A stretch of 7,065 nucleotides of DNA from contig JBOHBN010000277.1 of assembly GCA_050698355.1 (NCBI GenBank), positions 1 through 7,065 on the forward strand, read 5' to 3'. Positions 1 through 5,804 of this stretch are shown here, piece after piece (the first letter of the stretch is position 1; every line of letters begins with the position of its first letter). The translations under genes were made by a program, and so were the position numbers. The notes below the pieces were generated by a model, which had not been told where the DNA came from, searched no databases, and was given only the letters and a program-made list of their open reading frames with translations. Origin of the DNA: JBOHBN01 sp050698355. GTDB lineage: Bacteria; Actinomycetota; Actinomycetes; Streptosporangiales; WHST01.

Positions 1-2
1 CC

Positions 3-326
3 GCCCGGACGAGAGGTGCGGACGACACGGCCGCGATGCGCACGGCGACGGCGGGTCCGGCCACCATCGCCGAGACCGCGGCCCGGATCGCCGAGCTCGC
101 CGCCGACCTGGCCGCGACCGGTAACCCGAACCTCCGCCACGATGCGGTGGCGGCCGCCACGATCGCAGCCGCCACTGCCGAGGTGGCGGCCTCGCTCGCG
201 GCGGCGAACACCGGGGACACCAGGGACACCGGGCCCGCCCGAGACGCGCGGACGTCGGCCGCGGCCGCCGCCGACGCGGCCGGACGGGCCGATTCGGCGG
301 CCTCCGGACCGCCGGGCACACGGTGA
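3..326 (+). CDS. Cyclodeaminase/cyclohydrolase family protein, C-terminal part (5' end outside window)
   Basis: The frame is open from the first bases of the window to a TGA, so this is the 3' end of a longer gene; the ATG at 36 is probably internal. The visible ~107 residues are alanine-rich and helical, with the pattern AELAADLAATGNPNLRHDA, then alternating Ala/Leu helices and an Asn near 'AAANTG'. Established family knowledge: the GNPNL-x-x-DA motif followed by Ala-rich helices is typical of the C-terminal half of formiminotetrahydrofolate cyclodeaminase / methenyltetrahydrofolate cyclohydrolase (FTCD_C/FchA) proteins, small cytosolic helical enzymes acting on folate one-carbon units. The last ~35 residues are a low-complexity Ala/Gly/Asp tail. 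The stop overlaps the next gene's GTG by 4 bp (GTGA), implying translational coupling with the regulator. The active-site half lies outside the window, so cyclodeaminase and cyclohydrolase cannot be separated. Confidence 0.65.
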   Translation, partial: ARTRGADDTAAMRTATAGPATIAETAARIAELAADLAATGNPNLRHDAVAAATIAAATAEVAASLAAANTGDTRDTGPARDARTSAAAAADAAGRADSAASGPPGTR

Positions 327-1087
327 GCGACCAGCCGTCCGACCGGGTCCAGTCGGTCGAACGGGCCGTCGCCGTCCTGGAGTTCCTGGCCCGCAACGGC
401 TGGTCCGGCGTCACCGACGTAGGACGCGAGCTGGACGTGCACAAGTCCACCGCCTTCCGCCTGCTGAACACGCTGGAGAGCCGCGGCCTGGTCGAGCGCC
501 ACGTGGAGGGCGGCAAGTACCGGCTGGGGTTCGGCCTCGTCCACCTCGCCAACGCCGTCACGGTCGGCCCGGACCTCACGAGGCAGGCCCAGGCCGGGTG
601 CGAGTGGTTGGCCGAGCTCAGCGAGGAGACCGTGACCCTGTCGGTGCTCGAGGGCGACGAGTCGGTCACCGTCGACCAGATCATCTCCACCTCGACGGTC
701 GTCACCCGGAGCTGGCTGGGCAGGCGTACGCCGCTGCACTGCACGTCCCCCGGCAAGGTGTTCCTGGCCTCGCTCCCGACCTCACGCAGGTCCGGCATCA
801 TCGCCGGCAGGCACGAACGGCACACCGAGCGCACCATCGTCGACCCCGAGCGGCTCCGCGAGGAGGTCGAGCGGGTACGCGTCGACGGCTACGCGACCGC
901 GTTCGAGGAGCTGGAGGACGGGCTGAGCTCGGCGGCGGCCCCGATCCGCGGCGTGGACGGGTCGGTGGTCGCGGCGATCGGTGTGTCCGGGCCCTCGTAC
1001 CGGCTCGACGCGGACCGGATGCGCGAGGTGGTTCCGCTGGTGTGCGAGGCCGCCGACCGGGTGTCGGCGGGCCTCGGACACCTGTGA
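323..1087 (+). CDS. IclR-family transcriptional regulator
   Basis: A 254-residue protein, the usual IclR length. Residues ~8-70 form the N-terminal winged helix-turn-helix: 'VQSVERAVAVLEFLA' begins the first helix, 'VTDVGRELDVHKSTAFRLLN' holds the recognition helix, and 'GLVERHVEGGKYRLG' is the wing. Residues ~80-250 are the IclR effector domain, with the characteristic 'GRRTPLHCTSPGKVFLA' (~133-149) and 'GYATAFEELEDGLSSAAAPI' followed by 'GSVVAAIGVSGPS' (~189-225). Such proteins bind DNA as dimers or tetramers and respond to a small metabolite. The GTG start is chosen because it overlaps the upstream stop by 4 bp and places the HTH at the normal distance from the N-terminus. Co-transcription with a one-carbon folate enzyme suggests control of a glycine, serine, histidine or methylamine-type catabolic operon; that is inference, and the ligand cannot be read from the sequence. 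Confidence 0.93.
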   Translation: MSDQPSDRVQSVERAVAVLEFLARNGWSGVTDVGRELDVHKSTAFRLLNTLESRGLVERHVEGGKYRLGFGLVHLANAVTVGPDLTRQAQAGCEWLAELSEETVTLSVLEGDESVTVDQIISTSTVVTRSWLGRRTPLHCTSPGKVFLASLPTSRRSGIIAGRHERHTERTIVDPERLREEVERVRVDGYATAFEELEDGLSSAAAPIRGVDGSVVAAIGVSGPSYRLDADRMREVVPLVCEAADRVSAGLGHL

Positions 1088-1156
1088 TGCAAAGATTCCC
1101 TCCGCCGGTGGCCGGTCGTGGTGAGAAGGCGGGTTCGGGCATCGGGTGCCTGCGCT

Positions 1157-1199
1157 CCCCGTGGCAACCTGCGCGTCCCTCGGCGTACTCGCCACGGGG
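1157..1199. terminator. Long-loop GC-rich inverted repeat between convergent genes
   Basis: The 9-bp arms CCCCGTGGC (1157-1165) and GCCACGGGG (1191-1199) are exact reverse complements separated by 25 bases. They lie about 70 bases past the IclR stop and about 150 bases past the VanW-gene stop on the other strand. No T-tract follows, which is common for actinomycete terminators. Termination is inferred from position. An 8/9 match to the right arm recurs at 1211-1219, so alternative pairings exist. Confidence 0.4.
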
Positions 1200-1218
1200 C
1201 GCACAGGCTTCCCACGGG

Positions 1219-1236
1219 GCCATGGTTTCCCATGGC
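1219..1236. terminator. Short perfect hairpin, possible bidirectional terminator
   Basis: GCCATGG (1219-1225) and CCATGGC (1230-1236) form a perfect 7-bp stem with the four-base loop TTTC. It sits between two convergent genes, where it could stop transcription from either side. There is no adjacent T-tract, so an intrinsic terminator of the enteric type is not supported; an I-shaped actinomycete terminator is possible. Confidence 0.4.
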
Positions 1237-1350
1237 GGGTCCGCAGCGTCGTGACCAGAGCACGGCGACCCGCCGCACCCCGTCGCACCCCTGGGCCCTA
1301 TCTTCGCTTTCCACGACGAGCCAGAAGGACCCTGGGTCGCTGAGGCGAGG

Positions 1351-3093
1351 TCAGTGTCCGTTCCTGTCGTCGGGCCTGGCGCGGCAGCGCACGGTGTCCG
1401 CGGCGTCGTAGTGCACGGGGGTCGTCTCCCGCCTCACCCGCTCGCCGTTCTTGACGAAGGTCCGGTAGACGTCGACGTCGAACCCGGCGACCCCGGACTG
1501 CGGGACGCAGTGGTCCGACGGGTCGTACCGGACCGACGGCGAGCGGGAGTTGTGCCTGTCGGACAGGCCGGCCTTGATCCGCCAGGTCTTGGTGCCCCAC
1601 ATCTCCACGTTCATCGAGCCGTGCCGCCGCGGCGTGCTCGGGTCGATCCAGGCGTGGATCAGGACGCCGTGACCGGTGTCGTTGGTGAAGCTCAGGTCGA
1701 CCGATGGCCACGCCACCGTCGCCTCCCGGCCGACCGGGTACCGGCTGATGTAGAAGCTGTGCGGCTTGTGCTCGACGTCCTTCAGCCCGGCGAAGAACGC
1801 GGCGTTGTACATCGTCGTCGCGACCTGCGAGACACCCCCGCCGAGCTCCTCGCGGAAGACTCCGCCCGAGATGATCGTGCCTTTGGTGAACCCGTTGGCC
1901 CTCGTACGCTCGCCGACGGTGTCGTTGAAGCTGAACGTCTCCCCCGGCTTCAGCACCGTGCCGTCGATCAGCTCGGCAGCGCGGCCCTGGTTGACGTTCC
2001 GGTAGGTCGCGTGCGGGTAGCTCGTGTGGTAGGCGCTGATCTTCTCCTTGATGCCGAGCGCCTTGGCGTCCTTGGTGCTGAACTCGGGCTCGACCGTCCG
2101 CGCGTCGATCGTGACCCTGCGCGCGGCGCCGGACTTCGGCAGCACCGGGACCAGCGCCTTCGCGACGTCGGCAGGCTCGATCTCGGCGCCGGCCCTGGCC
2201 GGTACGACCCTGGGCCTGCCCTTCCGCAGCCGCACGGTCGCGTCGCGCGCCCGCCTGCCGATCTTCCTCGTGGCCCGCTCCAGCGGACCCTCGAGCCTCG
2301 CGGGGTCGACGACCGGGGTCAGCTCGCCGTCCTCGGCCCGCAGCGTGAGTGCCGGCGCGAATACGTCGACGCCGAGCGAGACCGTCCGGTGCCCCACAGT
2401 CAGCCTGACCGGCCCCGCCACCGCGGGTCTCGCGTAGCCGGACAGGGCCTTGTCGACCTGGTCGGAGCCCACCGTCGGCTCGGCGGTCTCGGTGGGCACC
2501 CGCCCGGCGTCGTTGTCGACGAGGTAGCTGTCGCGGATCAGGTCGGCGGTCGCCCTCCGGTCCACCAGCAGGCCGTCCGCGGGCTCCCGGACCTTCGGCT
2601 TGCCGTTCTCGAACGTGATCCGCGGCTCCACCGCCGGCTCGTCGAGGGCGGCCGCGATCGGCTTCGTGGCCCCGAGGAGCGCGCTCCGGTCGACCTCGAG
2701 GGCGGGCTGCACGTCGCCGGCGCCGACGAGGGTCCGCACCATCCGTACCGGGTTCCAGGTGTTGCCGGCGCCGGCCTCCTCCAACGTCGCGTCCAGGTCG
2801 AAGGTCAGTCCGGCGTCCTTCGGATCGACCTCGAACTCCCGCGACCCCTGGGCGAGCGTGATCGGGTCGTCCAGACGTGGGCCGAGCCGCTCGTCCAGCT
2901 TCGCCCGCGCGTCGTCGACCCGCATCGAGCCGACACCGACGCCGGCGACCCGCGTGCCGACCGGGAGCCGGTCGCCCAGCAGGAAGTGTCCGGCGACGTA
3001 CAGGCCGCCGAGCAGGACGACGACGCCCACGATCGCGAGCCGGACACCACGCCGGTCCCGGCGGCTGTCGGGATCGGATGCAGCGAATGTCAT
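1351..3093 (-). CDS. VanW-domain, membrane-anchored cell-envelope protein (YoaR-like)
   Basis: A 580-residue protein. Residues ~17-37 (VRLAIVGVVVLLGGLYVAGHF) form one N-terminal hydrophobic segment after a short Arg/Asp-rich cytoplasmic tail, giving an N-in single-pass anchor or uncleaved signal with the rest outside. Residues ~45-330 resemble the paired 'peptidoglycan-binding-like' repeats found before VanW domains, each with an 'LxVDRxAT/LxxDxxA' style segment. The VanW domain spans ~361-491: 'SYPHATYRNVNQGRAAELI', 'GTVLKPGETFSFNDTVG', the hallmark 'GGGVSQVATTMYNAAF' (~418-433) and 'HSFYISRYPVGREATV'. The C-terminal ~90 residues are G5-like and carry Cys529 and Cys570, a possible extracellular disulfide. 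VanW occurs in some vancomycin-resistance clusters but its biochemical role is unknown, and a lone VanW protein is not evidence of resistance. The ATG overlaps the flavin reductase stop by 4 bp (ATGA), indicating coupling. Confidence 0.9.
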   Translation of the reverse strand: MTFAASDPDSRRDRRGVRLAIVGVVVLLGGLYVAGHFLLGDRLPVGTRVAGVGVGSMRVDDARAKLDERLGPRLDDPITLAQGSREFEVDPKDAGLTFDLDATLEEAGAGNTWNPVRMVRTLVGAGDVQPALEVDRSALLGATKPIAAALDEPAVEPRITFENGKPKVREPADGLLVDRRATADLIRDSYLVDNDAGRVPTETAEPTVGSDQVDKALSGYARPAVAGPVRLTVGHRTVSLGVDVFAPALTLRAEDGELTPVVDPARLEGPLERATRKIGRRARDATVRLRKGRPRVVPARAGAEIEPADVAKALVPVLPKSGAARRVTIDARTVEPEFSTKDAKALGIKEKISAYHTSYPHATYRNVNQGRAAELIDGTVLKPGETFSFNDTVGERTRANGFTKGTIISGGVFREELGGGVSQVATTMYNAAFFAGLKDVEHKPHSFYISRYPVGREATVAWPSVDLSFTNDTGHGVLIHAWIDPSTPRRHGSMNVEMWGTKTWRIKAGLSDRHNSRSPSVRYDPSDHCVPQSGVAGFDVDVYRTFVKNGERVRRETTPVHYDAADTVRCRARPDDRNGH

Positions 3094-3659
3094 GCAGAGT
3101 CCACGGAGGGGTCGATCGGGCCGGAGTTCTTCTCGCTGGACTCCGTCGGCACCAGCAGGCCGTAGTGCGAACGGTAGTACAACAGCGGGTCGTCACGGTC
3201 CTCCCACACCCGGGCGGACAGCACCTCTCCGACCACGATCGTGTGGTCGCCACCGTCGTAGGACTGCCAGGTCCGGCACTCGAGCCACGCGATCGCGTTG
3301 TCGAACAACGCCGCCCCGGTGACCTCGCCCCGGCTGTACGCGAACGGGTCGAGCTGACCCTCGAGCGCGCGCCCACGCCTGGCGAGCCAGGTGGCCGCGT
3401 CCCGGCCGTCCTGGGCGAGCACGGAGACCCCCCACGACCCGGACGACACCAACGCGTCGTGGATCCGGTTGCGCCGGTCGACGCAGATCAGCACGAGCGG
3501 GGGCTCCATCGAGACCGAACAGAACGCGCTGGCGGTCATCGCGTGGTCCACGCCGTCCGCCAGGGTGGTCATCACCGTGACCCCGGTGGCGAAGCGGCCG
3601 AGGACCCCTCGGAACGCGACCTGGAAGTCCCGCTCGCCCGCGGGTGCCTCGGATGTCAC
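3090..3659 (-). CDS. Flavin reductase-like domain protein (HpaC-type FMN-binding split barrel)
   Basis: 189 residues, normal for the family. Recognisable blocks in order: 'FRGVLGRFATGVTVMTT' (~16-32), 'MTASAFCSVSMEPPLVLICVDRRN' (~41-64, the flavin-binding segment), 'GSWGVSVLAQDGRDAATWLA' (~74-93), 'WLECRT' (~125-130), 'GDHTIVVGEVLSAR' (~137-150) and 'PLLYYRSHYG' (~158-167). Family members are usually the NAD(P)H:flavin reductase partner of a two-component monooxygenase, or flavoproteins using bound FMN; no partner oxygenase is in the window, so the substrate is unknown. The start is GTG with only a weak upstream GAGACG as ribosome site; before the IS arrived, the upstream gene's stop lay 4 bases away, so translation was probably coupled. 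It now begins 9 bases after the transposase stop. The 4-bp overlap with the VanW gene places both in one transcript. Confidence 0.9.
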   Translation of the reverse strand: MTSEAPAGERDFQVAFRGVLGRFATGVTVMTTLADGVDHAMTASAFCSVSMEPPLVLICVDRRNRIHDALVSSGSWGVSVLAQDGRDAATWLARRGRALEGQLDPFAYSRGEVTGAALFDNAIAWLECRTWQSYDGGDHTIVVGEVLSARVWEDRDDPLLYYRSHYGLLVPTESSEKNSGPIDPSVDSA

Positions 3660-3668
3660 CGTCTCAGC

Positions 3669-4787
3669 CTAGTGGTCCGTCGTTGAATTGATCTGGCGGG
3701 CCAGGGCGGCTCGTCCACGTTGGACCTTCTCGATGATCTCTGCGGCGGTGACCTTCCAGATGAAGGGCTTGGGGTCATCGTTCCAGTGGGTGGCCCAGAG
3801 CCCGATGGCCTCTTCGAGCTCGGTCACGCTGGTGAAGACTCCGCGGCGTAGGCGTCTGTCGGTCAGCTCTTTGAACCAGCGCTCGATGAGGTTGGTCCAG
3901 GAACTCGACGTAGGCGTGAAATGCAGGTGCCAGCGTCGGCGGTCGCGGTGGGAGAGCCACTTGGTGATCTCGGGGGCCTTGTGCGCGGACAGGTTGTCCA
4001 GCACGACATGGACGGCCAGACCGCGCGGGACGCTGGCGTCGATCTGCTTGAAGAACCGCAGCACGTCTTTGGCGGTATGGCCTTTGCCGCAGTGCGTGAG
4101 TACCTCACCGGTCGCGATGTTCATCGCCGCGAACAGGTCGGTGGTCCCGTTGCGCTTGTAGTCGTGGGTCATCGTCCCGGCTCGGCCCGCCACCATCGGA
4201 AGACTTTGCTGGGTGCGGTCCATCGCCTGGCACTGTGTCTTCTCATCGAAGCTGAACACCACCGCGCGACTCGGCGGATTCAAGTACAGACCGACCACGT
4301 CGACAAGCTTCTCCTCGAAGTGCGGGTCGTTCGAGATCTTGAAGGTATCGACCTTCCAGGGCTTGAGGTTGTGGTCGGCCCAGACCTTGGCAATGGTGTC
4401 CTTGCCGACCCCAAACCTCTTGGCCAGTGACCGGGTACTCCAGTGGGTCGAGGTGTCGGCAGGTTTCTCCTGGCAGGTGACACGCACGATCTCAGCCACC
4501 GTTCCCTCGGGCAGTACGGGCTTGCGGCCCCGGCCCTTCGCGATCACCCCGACTCCGTCCACACCGTTGTCCGCGAACTTGGCACGCCAGCGTCTTACCG
4601 CGTCGGAGTCGACCCCGCACCGTCGTGCGATCTCCTGATTGGCCACACCATCCGCAGCCCACAACAACGCCTTCGCCTGCATCACCGTCCGATGCGGCAA
4701 CGACGAGGAGCCCGCCATCCGCGTCAACTCAGCTCGCTGATCCTTGGTCACCGGCAACGCCGGCGCGGTCACTATCGGCATGACCAA
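3669..4787 (-). CDS. IS630-family DDE transposase
   Basis: 372 residues from a TTG at 4787, or 370 from an ATG at 4781. Residues ~34-75 hold a helix-turn-helix ('GVANQEIARRCGVDSDAVRRW'), and a second HTH-like stretch lies at ~115-140 ('WSTRSLAKRFGVGKDTIAKVW'). The RNase H-like catalytic core has Asp181 in 'FSFDEKTQ', Asp264 in 'VVLDNLSAHK' and Glu302 in 'WTNLIERWFKEL', with 37 residues between the second Asp and the Glu. These match the IS630 DEKTQ and LDN signatures. All three acidic residues are present with no frameshift, so the enzyme should be active. TTG is 6 bases from an AAGG; ATG is exactly 6 bases from a TATACT box and could be the first base of a leaderless mRNA. The stop TAG is completed by the target TA and the flanking base, so the last codon inside the element is CAC (His372). 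Confidence 0.95.
   Translation of the reverse strand: MVMPIVTAPALPVTKDQRAELTRMAGSSSLPHRTVMQAKALLWAADGVANQEIARRCGVDSDAVRRWRAKFADNGVDGVGVIAKGRGRKPVLPEGTVAEIVRVTCQEKPADTSTHWSTRSLAKRFGVGKDTIAKVWADHNLKPWKVDTFKISNDPHFEEKLVDVVGLYLNPPSRAVVFSFDEKTQCQAMDRTQQSLPMVAGRAGTMTHDYKRNGTTDLFAAMNIATGEVLTHCGKGHTAKDVLRFFKQIDASVPRGLAVHVVLDNLSAHKAPEITKWLSHRDRRRWHLHFTPTSSSWTNLIERWFKELTDRRLRRGVFTSVTELEEAIGLWATHWNDDPKPFIWKVTAAEIIEKVQRGRAALARQINSTTDH
3670..3671. repeat. TA target-site duplication, left copy
   Basis: TA lies directly outside the left terminal repeat and matches the TA at 4819-4820. IS630-family elements duplicate a TA dinucleotide. On the - strand this TA forms the first two bases of the transposase stop codon TAG. 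Confidence 0.85.
3672..3681 (+). repeat. IS left terminal inverted repeat
   Basis: GTGGTCCGTC matches the inverted right end with one mismatch at the seventh base (C versus T). It encodes the last residues of the transposase on the - strand, so coding sequence runs to the tip of the element. Confidence 0.85.
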
Positions 4788-5622
4788 AGTATACCTTGCT
4801 ATTTCGCAGACAGACCACTAGGGTCTTTCCGAGCTCGCAGCCCAGGACGGTCCGCGGCGAGGACGGCCGCATGAACCTGCTCAGTCTGCCCGTCGTGGAC
4901 GCAACCGTCTCGCTCGTGTCCTCGAGAGCCGCGACGGCATTCCGGACCCAGCTTTCGTTCCATGCGTCGAGGAGCGGCACGGCGACCTGCTGGACGCCGG
5001 CGATCGCATCGCGCCCCAGCGCCAAGGAGAGCCCGCCCGGATCCTCGTGGTAGTTCAGGTAGCGGGTGACGTCGATGCCGGGAGGGCAGACCTCATCGAG
5101 CACGACGTCGCCGACGAAGTTGCTGGGATCGATGAGCCAGCCCTCCCGCACCACGACCGATGGCTTCAGACGAACCCGGTAGAGGTAGAACTGACTACCG
5201 TGGTCGGCCTGATCGCGAATCCGTCTCAGCATGTTGTGGATCGCGGCCTCGTACGTGCCGACATGGAGCGCTTTCGCGCGCTGTCGCGCGGCCCACGCGG
5301 CGACCCTCTCGTCGCCGCCCATCATCAGCCGGGTCTCGCCCGTGAGGGCGGCCGCGGGGTCGAAGTCCATCGTCGGCCAGTCCGGCTGCGTACTGGTGTG
5401 GTACCAGGAGAACCATGCGAACTGGTCGTCGTCGAGCGCGGGATCGCCAGGGTGGACCGTCACTCGGGGCGAGTTCTCGTGCTCGCACGTCGTGCCGCAG
5501 CCCGGGCACGTCTCCTTCGCCTGCTCCCACCGGTCGATCCAGTCCAGGCCGACCGCCCACCGGTGACCGCAGATCCCGCACAGCATCTGTCGCTCGCGCC
5601 AAAAGTCGATCCGCCGTTCCAT
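4729..5622 (-). CDS. Unrecognised zinc-ribbon protein with C-terminus replaced by IS sequence
   Basis: 297 residues as it stands, of which 1-268 are native. The ATG at 5622 is chosen because a GGAGA lies 9 bases upstream; the frame stays open to a GTG at 5769, but that extension is Arg-rich low complexity. Residues 15-46 form a zinc ribbon: CGIC at 15-18, CPGC at 39-42, and Cys46. Then come 'FAWFSWYHTST' (~68-77, His74), 'RAKALHVGTYEAA' (~115-127), 'SQFYLYRVRLKPSVVVREGW' (~133-152), 'FVGDVVLDEVCPPGIDV' and 'YLNYHEDPGGLSLALG'. I do not recognise a named family. The WYHTST and HVGT motifs are loosely reminiscent of ADP-ribosyltransferase folds, a speculation only. The IS entered at Leu268, one codon before the reconstructed stop, and now adds 29 residues read from IS DNA, overlapping the transposase start in another frame. 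The core is probably intact; the tail may affect stability. Confidence 0.7.
   Translation of the reverse strand: MERRIDFWRERQMLCGICGHRWAVGLDWIDRWEQAKETCPGCGTTCEHENSPRVTVHPGDPALDDDQFAWFSWYHTSTQPDWPTMDFDPAAALTGETRLMMGGDERVAAWAARQRAKALHVGTYEAAIHNMLRRIRDQADHGSQFYLYRVRLKPSVVVREGWLIDPSNFVGDVVLDEVCPPGIDVTRYLNYHEDPGGLSLALGRDAIAGVQQVAVPLLDAWNESWVRNAVAALEDTSETVASTTGRLSRFMRPSSPRTVLGCELGKTLVVCLRNSKVYFGHADSDRAGVAGDQGSAS
4788..4793 (-). promoter_or_regulatory. Candidate -10 box for the transposase, leaderless geometry
   Basis: On the - strand TATACT is followed by six bases (TTGGTC) and then ATG at 4781, so the expected transcription start is the A of ATG. No convincing -35 hexamer is visible at 16-18 bases; that position falls in the right terminal repeat. 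An AAGG just upstream of the box would instead serve the TTG start, so the two starts imply different initiation modes. Confidence 0.5.
4809..4818 (-). repeat. IS right terminal inverted repeat
   Basis: Read on the - strand the end is GTGGTCTGTC, matching the left end at 9 of 10 positions. It is flanked by the second TA (4819-4820). In the interrupted upstream gene this repeat is translated as the start of a foreign tail. Confidence 0.85.
4819..4820. repeat. TA target-site duplication, right copy
   Basis: TA directly outside the right terminal repeat, paired with 3670-3671. It forms the second and third bases of the CTA (Leu268) codon of the interrupted zinc-ribbon gene. Confidence 0.85.
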
Positions 5623-5630
5623 AGGTCCAT

Positions 5631-5635
5631 TCTCC
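5631..5635 (-). promoter_or_regulatory. Ribosome binding site deciding the zinc-ribbon gene start
   Basis: On the - strand GGAGA lies 9 bases before the ATG at 5622. It is the only good Shine-Dalgarno match ahead of the long open frame and supports this ATG over the far-upstream GTG at 5769. Confidence 0.6.
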
Positions 5636-5695
5636 GGGCGCACCGAGTCAGCGACGGGGATCTCAGGGCGCCGTCCACCGGTGCGAACCCATCTC

Positions 5696-5730
5696 CGGTC
5701 TCGTCTCGTGACGAGAGCCTGACGAGACCG
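5696..5730. repeat. Perfect 10-bp inverted repeat with nested inner palindrome
   Basis: CGGTCTCGTC (5696-5705) and GACGAGACCG (5721-5730) are exact reverse complements with a 15-base loop. Inside, TCTCGT (5704-5709) and ACGAGA (5711-5716) form a second, mutually exclusive stem around one G. It lies in the leader of the zinc-ribbon gene, between that gene and mazE. It could be an operator, an attenuating RNA hairpin on the - strand, or a barrier between divergent units; the sequence alone does not decide. Confidence 0.6.
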
Positions 5731-5749
5731 TCGTCTGCCTCTTCGTGTC

Positions 5750-5766
5750 ACCGATTGTCGATCGGT
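5750..5766. repeat. 6-bp inverted repeat upstream of mazE promoter
   Basis: ACCGAT (5750-5755) and ATCGGT (5761-5766) are reverse complements around five bases. It lies just upstream of the expected -35 zone of mazE and is a candidate regulator site. Confidence 0.4.
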
Positions 5767-5780
5767 CACTGGGACGGCTG

Positions 5781-5797
5781 GTTATACCGAGTTATAC
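5781..5797. promoter_or_regulatory. Two phased GTTATAC repeats: candidate MazE operator and divergent promoter
   Basis: GTTATAC occurs at 5781-5787 and 5791-5797, exactly 10 bp (about one helical turn) apart and overlapping the mazE -10. Ribbon-helix-helix repressors commonly bind tandem short boxes with about one-turn spacing, so MazE autoregulation here is plausible. On the - strand each repeat contains TATAAC, a fair -10 for the divergent zinc-ribbon gene, so the same DNA may serve both directions. Confidence 0.5.
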
Positions 5798-5798
5798 T
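5793..5798 (+). promoter_or_regulatory. Candidate -10 box of mazEF, leaderless geometry
   Basis: TATACT is followed by CAGGTC and then ATG at 5805, placing the predicted transcription start on the A of ATG. The AGG four bases from the ATG is too close for a normal Shine-Dalgarno site, which favours leaderless translation. No strong -35 is seen. Confidence 0.55.
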
Positions 5799-5804
5799 CA
5801 GGTC

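Larger units (their letters stand above)
3672..4818 (-). mobile_element. Complete IS630-family insertion sequence, 1147 bp
   Basis: The boundaries are set by inverted ends, GTGGTCCGTC at 3672-3681 and the complement of GTGGTCTGTC at 4809-4818 (9 of 10 matching), each flanked by TA. Length, a single DDE transposase, and TA duplication all fit IS630/Tc1-mariner-type elements. The restored target reads CCTAGGG, containing the CTAG core that IS630 itself is known to prefer. Only 31 bases separate the transposase TTG codon from the right end. The element looks intact and potentially mobile, and it lies on the same strand as the genes it interrupted. It carries no passenger gene. Its subgroup name cannot be assigned without an ISfinder comparison. 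Confidence 0.93.

Noticed and set aside
16..1254. 412-residue open frame on the + strand
   Set aside because: Arg/Pro-rich shadow of the FTCD-like and IclR genes, typical of GC-rich DNA; it crosses two well-supported genes and matches no family.
1351..3093. Vancomycin resistance locus
   Set aside because: Only a VanW-domain protein is present; no vanH, vanA/B ligase, vanX or vanRS genes, and VanW domains are common in non-resistant actinomycetes.
1354..3165. 603-residue open frame antisense to the VanW gene
   Set aside because: Composition is Arg/Val/Asp-rich without domain motifs, and it is explained by codon bias of the VanW gene on the other strand.
1298..3376. 692-residue - strand frame overlapping VanW and flavin reductase
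   Set aside because: Arg/Gly-rich low complexity in an alternative frame; both real genes have clear domain motifs in their own frames.
3670..4820. Composite transposon or a CRISPR/phage-related element
   Set aside because: Only one IS copy is visible with no passenger gene, no spacer-repeat array and no integrase.
5676..5700. Possible tRNA T-arm-like sequence (GGGTTCGCACC on the - strand)
   Set aside because: No acceptor stem, anticodon arm or D-arm can be placed around it.
5623..5769. N-terminal extension of the zinc-ribbon protein from GTG 5769
   Set aside because: The extra 49 residues are Arg-rich low complexity and cover the inverted repeats and regulatory DNA; ATG 5622 has a good GGAGA site.
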